Below, piece after piece: positions 25,718 to 34,669 of a DNA stretch of 64,000 bases. Numbering within the stretch: position 1 is the first letter of the stretch; every line of letters begins with the position of its first letter. This DNA is from Chlorokybus atmophyticus (taxonomy: Eukaryota; Streptophyta; Chlorokybophyceae; Chlorokybales; Chlorokybaceae): NCBI GenBank assembly GCA_009103225.1, contig RHPI01002069.1:956802-1020801 (forward strand), in the 5' to 3' direction. A program made the position numbers and the translations under genes. Below the pieces are notes generated by a model. The model made no database searches, was not told the origin of the DNA, and worked only from the letters and a program-made list of their open reading frames with translations.

Positions 25718-26900
25718 ATGGAAGAAAACTCGGTGCCCACCTCAAAAGGGGAGAGCTCGGAAAAAGAGCAACCTTCCCGTGAGGAGGAATTTCCATCCAT
25801 GGAAGATATTCCGAATCCGGATGATGCACCTGATGAGTCTCAAGCTGCTAAAGCTGCGGAAGCTTCAGTGGATGATAGATCACCTTCTATATTCCCTGAG
25901 TTTTCTATTCGCATGACACAGCAGGACTTGATGGAGCATTTCCTTAGCACCTATGATCAGGACCCTCGTGAGGCAATTGTCTCATTCGTGAACTTTCTCT
26001 TCCTATTGGCAGAAAAAGTTTCAAAGCTCACCACCTTTATGGGGCGAGATTGGGAGGGGCAGATGGGTGAAGGCAAACGTGTTCTGAATATGATGGAGCG
26101 TCTTCAACGTGCTGACGGTGGTCCACCTGTTCAAGCACTTGCTCGTCCTGCCGAGTTTGTTCCCAACAAGCAAGCGGCCATCTTCGACTGGCTTGTGAAG
26201 TTGCGACACTATGTCAACTCCCTTCACATTTCTGAGGAGGGGAAATTGCGTGTGGCTGAGTTGCTGATCCTAAACAATGCTCTGGCAGAGTGGTACCGCC
26301 GTGAGCAACGTGATACAAACCTCGGGCGGGAATTAAATCAATTGTGCTTTTTCATGGAGCAGCGATATGATGGCGCAGATCCTGCCCAGGTTGCTCGCAA
26401 CCAGCTGCACAACCTGCGTCAGAACGGACGCAGGTTGTCCGGTTCAGCAGTATATCCAGGATTTTCAGTCGTTTGTCAGCAAGATTAAAACTGGCAAACT
26501 ACCTATCAGTGATGCTGATCAGCTGGATATGTTCAGACGTGGCTTGGACACTGATCTCGTGCAGCATGTGGCCGTCAACCCCGCGAGTTTGCAAGAGTGG
26601 GCCTCGACGGATTTACCAATGCTGATGCAAATGGTTGCTGCTGTGGACAGTGCAAAGCGCTCTCACGCCAACATGCAAACCACGGCAAAGGAGGCAGCCC
26701 CGGTTTCAGCTGCAAAGCGCCCGGCCACTGACAACAAACCTTTTGTGAAAAAGGCGAAACCATTTCATCCTGCTGGCCCCTACAATGCGGCCAAATCCAT
26801 CATCACTTGCAGTTTCTGCAAGAAGACAGGTCATGGGGAGGCTAAGTGCTATGTAAAACAGAATGCACAGAAGGCCAAGCAGCAGAGAGACAAGAAATAG
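25718..26900 (+). pseudogene. gag: Retroelement gag, frameshifted
   Basis: Two overlapping frames cover one gag: 25718-26488 (acidic N-terminus, then the capsid-like retrotransposon gag region) and 26367-26900 (the rest of capsid and nucleocapsid). Similarity moves from the first frame to the second between about 26415 and 26450, so one frameshift lies there. The nucleocapsid keeps a CCHC knuckle, CSFCKKTGHGEAKC (about 26806-26850), followed by a Lys/Gln-rich tail. Described as found; it is not functional as read. Confidence 0.9.
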
Positions 26901-26903
26901 TAA

Positions 26904-27782
26904 TTGTCCGTGGTTGGTAGCTTAGTCGAGCAGAACGACTTTAAAAACTCTGTACTTCTTGATAAAGTTTCCTCTCTTTGTAATGTATCAGATGTATGGA
27001 CTGATATGAGCACACCACCTGTGTTGAGAAATGCAAACGGTTGTGTTTTAATCAATGTTCCATTCTCTGAATTAGTAACTGCTGTTAAGCACTTACACAA
27101 GTTGCAATTACAACATGCTGTCACTGCATGTGTAGTTATCCCTCGATATCATGGCCCGTGGTCGCGATTGTTGAAAGGGGGAGAAGTAATCATGCAACTC
27201 ACACGCAAAGATACAAGAGCTTCACCGTTGCAAGTGATCTTTATCAAGTCTGCTACTAATCACGGCACCCCGACATTAGCTACATTTGATGGTCACTCAG
27301 TGCCACTCAAATGGAGATTTGAGAGTCAACTTATGGGTACACCATGTACAGCATTGATTGATACTGGTGCAAACCATAACTTTGTTGAACATGCTTGGGT
27401 GAAACGTAATAACATTCCTTTCACACCAGTCACGTCATATGTACGTGCTGCTGGTTCCACTCTCAATGCAATGGGAGAGGTAAAAGGGCGTTTTGTTATT
27501 AATGGCCATATAACCCGACCAGCCTTCATCGTGGTGGATATTGGTATCCCCGGGGTGGATGTTGTTTTAGGGGAACAATGGCACACTGAAGCAGGTTTAC
27601 AATTAGACTCTCGAGCCAATACGTGCACCCTTCGTAAAGGGAAACGTAGGATGACTTTAACAGCATCTGTACTCGCACGTATACCACGCGATAATGTTCC
27701 GCTCCTCTCTGCTATGCAATTGAAACGTTGCATGCGTAAACGTGAGGAAGTATACTTACTGCACTTACGACAGGTGGAATAA
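26904..27782 (+). CDS. Retroelement aspartic protease region
   Basis: An open frame of ~292 codons following gag. The active-site motif is ALIDTGANHNFV (about 27354-27390), with the pepsin-like flap and a second hydrophobic-Gly block (PGVDVVLGEQW) downstream. In relatives this is continuous with reverse transcriptase. Here a TAA at 27780-27782 ends it, and a frameshift plus another TAA (27983-27985) separates it from the RT frame. Confidence 0.85.
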   Translation: MSVVGSLVEQNDFKNSVLLDKVSSLCNVSDVWTDMSTPPVLRNANGCVLINVPFSELVTAVKHLHKLQLQHAVTACVVIPRYHGPWSRLLKGGEVIMQLTRKDTRASPLQVIFIKSATNHGTPTLATFDGHSVPLKWRFESQLMGTPCTALIDTGANHNFVEHAWVKRNNIPFTPVTSYVRAAGSTLNAMGEVKGRFVINGHITRPAFIVVDIGIPGVDVVLGEQWHTEAGLQLDSRANTCTLRKGKRRMTLTASVLARIPRDNVPLLSAMQLKRCMRKREEVYLLHLRQVE

Positions 27783-27991
27783 CCTGCTGAACAGGCTATC
27801 AGTGACCCTGTGGTGCAGTCACTTACGGAACAATACGCAGATGTGTTCAGGATGAACTCCCGGAGTTGCCTCCCGATCGAAACATACATCATACCATTCC
27901 GCTAGAGGAGGGGGCAAAGCCACCTTGGCGGCCTATAAACAGGCTAAGTCCCTTAGAACACGCGGAGATGGAAAAACAGCTCTAAGAGTTA

Positions 27992-30190
27992 TTGGACAAA
28001 GGTTTAATAACAAAGAGCATATCTCCTTTTGGTGCACCAATTTTGTTTGTGCCCAAAAAGAATGGCAAGCTACGCATGTGTATTGATTACCGTGCGTTGA
28101 ACAAGGTCACTGTGAAAAACAGATACCCTTTGCCTCGGATTGATGATTTGTTTGATAAGCTGTCAGGTGCAACAGTGTTCAGCACGCTGGATTTGACCAG
28201 TGGTTATCATCAAATCAAAATCCACCCGTCGGATATACAAAAAACTGCATTTCGCACCCCACTAGGACACTTTGAGTATAAAGTGTTACCATTTGGGTTA
28301 ACAAATGCACCAGCTACATTTCAAACAGCAATGAACGCGGTATTTGCTAATGAATTGTACAAGTTTGTACTAGTATATCTAGATGACATTATTGTGTTCA
28401 GCAAAACCTGGGAGGACCACCACAAACATGTGGAATTGGTTCTAGCTAAGTTACGCGAACACAAATTCTATGCCAACCTGTCCAAATGCAACTTTGCAAA
28501 GGATGAACTACCCTTTTTAGGGCATGTGATTGGCAAAGAAGGATTGAAACCAGATCCTCAGAAGGTGTGTGCGGTAAAGGATTGGCCACCACCCAAGGAT
28601 GTACATCAGTTACGTGCTTTCTTGGGGCTAGCCAATTATTTCCGCAAGTTCATGCGAGCATATTCTGGCATGGCAAATTCTTTAACATCTTTACTAAGAA
28701 AAGATGTTAAATTTGTGTGGACGGAGGCACACGAGGTTGCTTTTACACGCATTAAAGATGCATTAACACAAGCCCCTGTGTTAGCCTTCCCCGACCACAC
28801 CAAGCCTTTTGTGGTGATCAGTGATGCTTCCACCATTGGGTGTGGGGCAGTCCTTCTACAAGATGACAGACCATGTGCATATGAAAGCAGAAAGTTCATT
28901 CCTGCTGAACGTAATTACACAACCACTGAGCAGGAATTGCTCGGGGTGGTGCACGCGCTGCGCACATGGCGTTGCTACTTGGAAGGGGTGGAGTTTTCAG
29001 TGATTACTGATCACAACCCGCTCACATTCTTTCATACGCAACAAAATCTGTCGAGGCGGCAAGCTAGGTGGAATGAATTCATTTCTCGTTTCACTTTCAC
29101 TTGGCAATACCGTCCGGGTCGCACCAATGTGGCGGATCCACTAAGTCGCAGCCCTGCTCTTTTGGCACTTACGCGCTCTCGAAGTACGCGTAATGTACAA
29201 CAGCCTGAAGATCCTTTCTTAAAGGAAGTGTCCGTAGGTTATAACTCAGATGATTGGTTTAGCAGTCAAACCAACTTGCAACAACTTACTGCTGTTAGCA
29301 ATCTGTGGTATAAAGGGGAGCAGATGGCAATTCCCAACTCGGGCGACTTGCGTAAGCAATGCTTACATTCAGTGCATGACCCGCCGTATGCTGGGCATTT
29401 GGGGAAACACAAAACACTCAAATCTGCGCAACAGTTATACTGGTGGCCGTCAATGTCAGCTGACGTGGATCAATATGTTCGCACATGTGACGTGTGTCAA
29501 CGTAATAAGCCACTACGACAAAAACAAGCAGGATTGCTTAAACCATTGGCAATTCCAGAACAAAAGTGGGAGAGTGTCAGTATGGATTTGATTACTGACC
29601 TACCTGAAACAGCAGCTAAATACACTGCTATTGTGGTTTTTGTCGACCGTTTGACTAAAATGGTGCATTTTGCCCCGTGTTGCACAACTGTAAGTGCACG
29701 GGACTTGGCACACTTATTTGTGTCCACGGTTTTTCGCGTTCACGGTGTACCGCGTGAACTTGTTACAGATCGTGATCCTCGGTTTGTCTCCAAGTTTTGG
29801 CGAGAAGTCTGTGAATTGTTGGGGGTAAAACAAAGCATGTTGACTGCTTTCCACCCTCAAACGGACGGTCAAAATGAGCGAGCAAATCAAATACTGGAAG
29901 AAATGCTTCGCCACTATGTGGCTCCTAATCATGCTGATTGGGACAGGTACTTGCCAATGGCAGAGTTCGCTGTGAACAACGCGTGGCAAGAAAGTGTAAA
30001 GGAAACCCCATTTTTCTTGAATTATGGGATTCGCCCAAACACACCAGCGTCATTGCGTGTACCTCGCCATGCCGTAACTATGCCAGCGGCAAAGGAATTT
30101 GCCACTAATATGCAAGAAAATTTGGCTCGAGCCAAGCTGTGTCTGTCAGAAGCACAGGACAGGCAAAAAGCTTATGCTGATACACATTAA
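27992..30190 (+). CDS. pol: Retroelement RT-RNase H-integrase
   Basis: Open frame of 732 codons. Reverse transcriptase comes first: KNGKLRMCIDYRALNKVT, FSTLDLTSGYHQIKI, then the catalytic VYLDDI. RNase H follows with VVISDAS, TTTEQELLGVVHAL and VITDHNPL. Integrase has an HHCC zinc module ending CDVCQRNK, and a DDE core with MDLITDLPE, VTDRDPRF and HPQTDGQNERANQ. The RT start is truncated relative to relatives because the upstream stop removes its first ~50 residues. The frame ends shortly after the integrase core. Confidence 0.95.
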   Translation: MDKGLITKSISPFGAPILFVPKKNGKLRMCIDYRALNKVTVKNRYPLPRIDDLFDKLSGATVFSTLDLTSGYHQIKIHPSDIQKTAFRTPLGHFEYKVLPFGLTNAPATFQTAMNAVFANELYKFVLVYLDDIIVFSKTWEDHHKHVELVLAKLREHKFYANLSKCNFAKDELPFLGHVIGKEGLKPDPQKVCAVKDWPPPKDVHQLRAFLGLANYFRKFMRAYSGMANSLTSLLRKDVKFVWTEAHEVAFTRIKDALTQAPVLAFPDHTKPFVVISDASTIGCGAVLLQDDRPCAYESRKFIPAERNYTTTEQELLGVVHALRTWRCYLEGVEFSVITDHNPLTFFHTQQNLSRRQARWNEFISRFTFTWQYRPGRTNVADPLSRSPALLALTRSRSTRNVQQPEDPFLKEVSVGYNSDDWFSSQTNLQQLTAVSNLWYKGEQMAIPNSGDLRKQCLHSVHDPPYAGHLGKHKTLKSAQQLYWWPSMSADVDQYVRTCDVCQRNKPLRQKQAGLLKPLAIPEQKWESVSMDLITDLPETAAKYTAIVVFVDRLTKMVHFAPCCTTVSARDLAHLFVSTVFRVHGVPRELVTDRDPRFVSKFWREVCELLGVKQSMLTAFHPQTDGQNERANQILEEMLRHYVAPNHADWDRYLPMAEFAVNNAWQESVKETPFFLNYGIRPNTPASLRVPRHAVTMPAAKEFATNMQENLARAKLCLSEAQDRQKAYADTH

Positions 30191-30765
30191 AAAATGGTCA
30201 CTTGCGATGTCGGCGATAAAGTTTTGCTTAATGCAAAAACATAACCATCAAAGGTACGGGTGCTCGCAAGTTGCTGCCCTGATGGTTAGGTCCTTTCTCT
30301 ATCACTGATAGAGTTGGTACGCACGCTTATCGACTGCAATTGCCCTCAAGTGTGCGTATACACAACGTGTTTCATGTAAACTTTTTGAAACCTTACCGCT
30401 CAGACGGAAGAACACAGCCTCCACCACCGCCAGTTGAGGTGGACAGCGAGCTCGAATACGAGGTGGAAGCTATATTGAACCATAAGCTAAATGGTTGAGG
30501 ACGCGCAACTCGCTATTTGGTGAAATGGAAAGGGTATGGCCCGGAACATAACAGTTGGGAGCCCAACAGGCATCTTACGCACTGCCGCGAGTTGCCTCGA
30601 GCTTATTGGGATTCATGTCCTGTCCCATAAACTGTGGGCTTGGTTTTATGACAGACTGGCAGTGCAGTTTTATTACCACCCTGTCATTTCCTGCTATCTC
30701 ACTGGTTACAATTACTACGAAATCAAGCCTGATCAACTTGAGTTCAACGAGGACGTTGAAAACCT
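30191..30765 (+). pseudogene. Integrase C-terminus and chromodomain remnant
   Basis: Past the TAA at 30188, similarity continues in broken frames. A GDKVLLN-type GPY/F-like stretch is at ~30200-30230. A chromodomain at about 30460-30625 includes YEVEAILNHK, an in-frame TGA, then YLVKWKGYG and NSWEPNRHL. This domain defines the chromovirus clade. Confidence 0.85.
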
Positions 30766-30778
30766 AAGTGGGGGGGAA
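30766..30778 (+). other. Polypurine tract
   Basis: AAGTGGGGGGGAA directly precedes the right LTR, as expected for plus-strand priming. Confidence 0.85.
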
Positions 30779-31303
30779 TGTAACGGGAGCAATAATAATA
30801 GGGGTATTATTGCTACCTAAATAACACATTTTGTATGAATAAGTATTTAAATATGCTTATTTATACCTCTTTTCTACGGTTCCTCGCTTATTAAAGGCTA
30901 TGATGCTTTATCATAGCTTAAATAAGTCCCAATGGGTGTAGAACCGCTTATTCAAGCCTATTAGTTTCACATTTGATATAATGTGATCACTATCTCGTTA
31001 GGGACCTTACGATAGGTATCTCTGGATAGGTACCTTATCGATAGGTACCTTATCTGAGCTGTGATTGGCTCACGCTAGATTTCCTAACTACCCTATCTGT
31101 AGGGTCGATGTCTAGTTGTGAGTTAATTATCGAGAGGCATATAGTTGATATACTCTTGATATAAAAGGTCACATCAATCTGATGTGGGGACTTTCAGTTC
31201 TCTGCTCAGTGGCGGCCACGCCGTTGAAAGGCTTGTCATAGGCGGTGTGGGTGTTGGGGTAGAGGATTGAAGGGGCATCACCGGCGACGGTGGTGCTGTT
31301 AAA
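30779..31303 (+). repeat. Right LTR
   Basis: A near-copy of the left LTR starting TGTAACGGGAGC. It ends GTTAAA where the left copy ends GTTACA, followed by the TCAAC duplication. It differs by about ten substitutions and one missing T near 30960. Confidence 0.95.
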
Positions 31304-31308
31304 TCAAC

Positions 31309-31884
31309 ACACCCCTCACACATGAGGATAAGAAAGGCCTCTTTAACAGCTCAGCCACACACCCCATACACAGCAAGTCATCACCCGGCAAAGCTGCAGC
31401 TGCAGAGTTCTCATTGAACTGGAAGTGAGTTCTTAACATGCTGGCTTAGCTTGAAGTAATTCCCTCTTTAGCCTTTCCACTTGGTCTCACATTACCAAAG
31501 ACACTTTTGTCTCTTGGTCACGTGTGCTAACCTTTGATATTCACACTCTTCGCCACGCATGTCTAAGAATTGTGATTTAAATGTGCTCAAACACGTGTGC
31601 ACTCATGTGTTATATTATGCGACATAACTCATGTCACATGATACAACACTGTTGCATACCGTAGATACATACGTATGTATGTATATAGATACAAACATAT
31701 GTATACACGCATATATATATACATACATATATATGTATGTACAAACATATGTACAAACATATGTATACACGCATACATATATACATACATATATACATAC
31801 ATATATATACATATATATGTATGTATATATATATGCGTGTATACATATGTATATACATACATACGTATGTATATATTGATATAC

Positions 31885-31920
<36 letters not shown>

Positions 31921-32592
31921 GTGCAGTGACATGTTCATTGACCAGCTCCTGCTTCTCTAGTGAAGTGTACAGTTGATCTTGTCCACGACTCATAAGCATA
32001 AGGACTGACCGTTTGAGTGAAGCACTTGGGTATTGAACACACTAAAGGAGTTAAGCTCCCATAATCATGCTGTCAACATAGTCAACCTTGAAGTGATTAT
32101 GCCTTGCCTGTTAGGCATGACATTGTACAGAAGATGCAAAGTAAAACTGCATGCGCTGTTGCCATTCAAGTAGTACAAGATGTAAGTATATTGTCAACTG
32201 CTGTAATGAATCTTAGACATTCAATTCTATGGCAGCGTTTGCCTGATTACTGTTTCACAAAATAGCCGAACCAAGGATTCTTGCCAACACGTGTAGCATT
32301 GCCAAGATAACAATGAACATATGAGTTAGATCTGCATGTGGTGGTGACAAGGGCATTTGCAAAGCACATTCTCTTTCACACATGATAAAGATGGGGGACG
32401 TCTCGCCTCAACCACCCCATAACCTTTGCATATGCAACCAAAGCATCGCGAACCTAGCATCATAAAACCAATCAGGGAGTAGTCGGCTATTATGTGCATG
32501 GCTGGTGGCTTATGTGGCTGCATTGTTGCATCACGTGTCTGGATAGAGGCATTGCCAATACATACCAGCAGACGCACGATGATTGCGGCGAG
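31309..32592. other. Intergenic with ATAC/GTAT microsatellite
   Basis: 1.3 kb between the retroelement and the Maf gene. It contains the microsatellite at 31661-31925 and otherwise no supported gene. Confidence 0.5.
31661..31925. repeat. Imperfect (ATAC/GTAT/TA)n microsatellite
   Basis: About 265 bp of CATATATGTATGTACAAACA type, rich in self-complementary words. It generates spurious Tyr/Ile ORFs on both strands. Confidence 0.92.
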
Positions 32593-34073
32593 TTACCCCG
32601 ATTGCTTTCCCATGGCTTTTTCCAGTAGCCTTGTCAACAAGTGTTTGGACAAGCCCATGACGTTGTCTATTTCACCAACCTGCACGATCGAACAATGGTG
32701 ATCTCGTGTTCACATTTGTATTGGAGTGATAGACACACGCCACAGCAGCTGACAACATGAAACAGCATGCGCACAGGCTGCTGTGCATAGGCGCCACATA
32801 GCATTTACAACTTTCGCACTAGCGTACCATGGCTTCAACAAAGGGTGATACAAGTGGGTGCTCAATCATAAGACCGCCAGCAGCGCTGTACACCGAGCCC
32901 TCGCTGATCTGACGAAGACAACTCAGCAATACAGTGATCATTGCAATGCAGTGCATGGCATACTGGCGTTGTAAGCAACTCACCAGCCGCTCAATGACGT
33001 CATCAGGAATGGGATGAAAATAGATCTGCAGTAAATATGCTTGAGGAAACAACACTGACTCATGTGCTTCGGATAAAAAGAGTGCAGAGTGTATGCACGC
33101 GCACCTCAGCAGTGTCTATACCTTCTGCCCTCAGCCCGTTACCAAGGTTGGTGACTACAACCGACCCAACAGTGCGTGCGGGAGACCGAGCATACCCTTT
33201 GATTGCAAGAGTTAGCTCTGGGTAGTAATGCATGCAAGTAATAGCTACCTGCAGGCACCTGTCCCGCGTGTAGACTACTAAAACAACTCACCAGCAATGA
33301 AGCGCCTCGCCTCCTCCGCACTCGTCGGCTTCTCCAGTATCCTCCCCTCGTGCACCACAACCTGGTCTGCTGTGATGAGCAGTGTATTCGCTGTGGGGTC
33401 CAAGTCATCGCGAGTGCAGATTGCGTCGGCCTAGCCATCAGACAACAATGCCGTCAATCGATGTACTGGTCACTGACAGTGCAAGCTGACTTATGTTGTT
33501 GAATGGACGGACCTTTGCGTGAGCAAGTGCAAGCACCAAGTCTTCAGGCCGCTCTCGTCGGATGGCTTGTTCGTCTATGCCCGCGGTCTACTGAAGCACA
33601 GGTTCTTATGTAAACACTGACACTGACGCTGGGAGAGTGAGCCTTACAACTGACTCTCGCACGCATTGACCTTTACGTCAAAGGCGTATCCCATCTCGGC
33701 CAGGATTTTGCGCCGAGTGAGCGAAGCAGAGCCCAATATGAGCTGCATAACCGCACAAGTGTGAGGCAGGAAGCGACACTGCAACACTAGGACGACATTC
33801 TGCTACTGTGATCGGCATGCGTAAGTGTGACAGCACGCGTTTAGGTCTGCCTCTGCCGGCCAAAGCACGGTGCAGCCCACAGTTACAGAATTTCAATTTT
33901 ACATTACTTGCCAGGTGGCTCTGTATGAACATGCACTGCAATCTACACCGCAGTAGGCTTACCACACTTGCAATATGTTCACAAGAAAATACTTGTTGCA
34001 ACGGCGGCATGCGACATTTGTCTCAAAAACGCAGCACACACGTTCACTGCAGCATTCTCACCCTCGGCTTCAT
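32593..34073 (-). CDS. Maf-like nucleoside-triphosphate pyrophosphatase
   Basis: Eight exons: 34073-34062, 33742-33671, 33587-33513, 33430-33292, 33196-33105, 33025-32984, 32908-32828, 32679-32593; about 199 aa. Maf/HAM1-fold landmarks appear in order: LILGSASLTRRKIL (substrate loop), ERPEDLVLALAHAK, LLITADQVVVHEGRILEKP, VGSVVVTNL, IYFHPIPDDVIERL and AAGGLMIEHPLVSPFV. Maf proteins hydrolyse non-canonical or dTTP/UTP-type nucleotides and so clean the nucleotide pool. Length and order match the plant Maf-like protein closely. Exon 1 codes only four residues (MKPR); it follows an in-frame TGA and its donor is GTGAGA, but this tiny exon is the weakest part of the model. Confidence 0.9.
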
Positions 34074-34669
34074 TGATACACCGTCGCCACGGCACGTAAC
34101 TCAACCGCTGGACCCCCCCCGCCCCTCACACCGCCGTCGCCGCCGCTCGCACTTGCTTCCAGCGGTTGTTCAATGAACCGTTTTGGCGCTTCTGCTGGAG
34201 CGGATCACCAACAATTACTGAACGCGCGTTGATGCGACGCAACCGCCCACAGCGCCACTGACGCAGCCCGCTTTCTACTATCTGAACCCGGTCGTACTAA
34301 CCTTGAAACTCTGTCTCGAACCGTGCTTTTTTCGCTATTTACGGTACATGATGTACCGTCATTTAGTCAAGCAAAAAGTGGTTAAGTAGACAGTGAACAC
34401 TTGGCTAGTCTAACCAGAGTCTAACCAGAGTTTTGCGGCGCTAGTGCCAAGTGATGCCGCCACGTAGGAATCCCGCCTATTCCAGGGTGAGAGCACTAGC
34501 TAGTGAGCATATGCTTGCTGGAATCGCTGGCGAGATGGTTGGTGTTGCGGCGGCGGAGCCTGTTTCCGCCACTTGCTGGTGCTGCGGCATGTTAGCTGGG
34601 TCGTAGTGCTGAACGTTCCTGCTCCTGTTGCTGTTGCTGCTGCAGCTGCTGGGAGGTGGTAGAATAGCT
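34074..34669. promoter_or_regulatory. Shared 5' region, Maf (-) and Sec14-like (+)
   Basis: 596 bp between divergent ATGs. It contains a perfect interrupted palindrome, ACGGTACA-TGA-TGTACCGT, at 34341-34359. The rest shows no clear element. Confidence 0.5.

Larger units (their letters stand above)
24417..31303 (+). mobile_element. Ty3/gypsy chromovirus LTR retrotransposon, decayed
   Basis: A full element of 6887 bp bounded by LTRs of 526 and 525 bp (about 11 differences) and a TCAAC target-site duplication. The order gag, protease, reverse transcriptase, RNase H, integrase, then chromodomain is that of chromoviruses (Metaviridae). Coding is broken in at least four places: a gag frameshift near 26.43 kb, a stop after protease plus a frameshift and stop at 27.78-27.99 kb, and stops after integrase. 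Protein production from it is therefore unlikely. The chromodomain suggests integration guided by histone marks. LTR divergence of about 2% indicates a recent insertion. Confidence 0.96.

Noticed and set aside
31615-31999. Tyr/Ile-rich frames on both strands
   Set aside because: Products of the ATAC/GTAT microsatellite.
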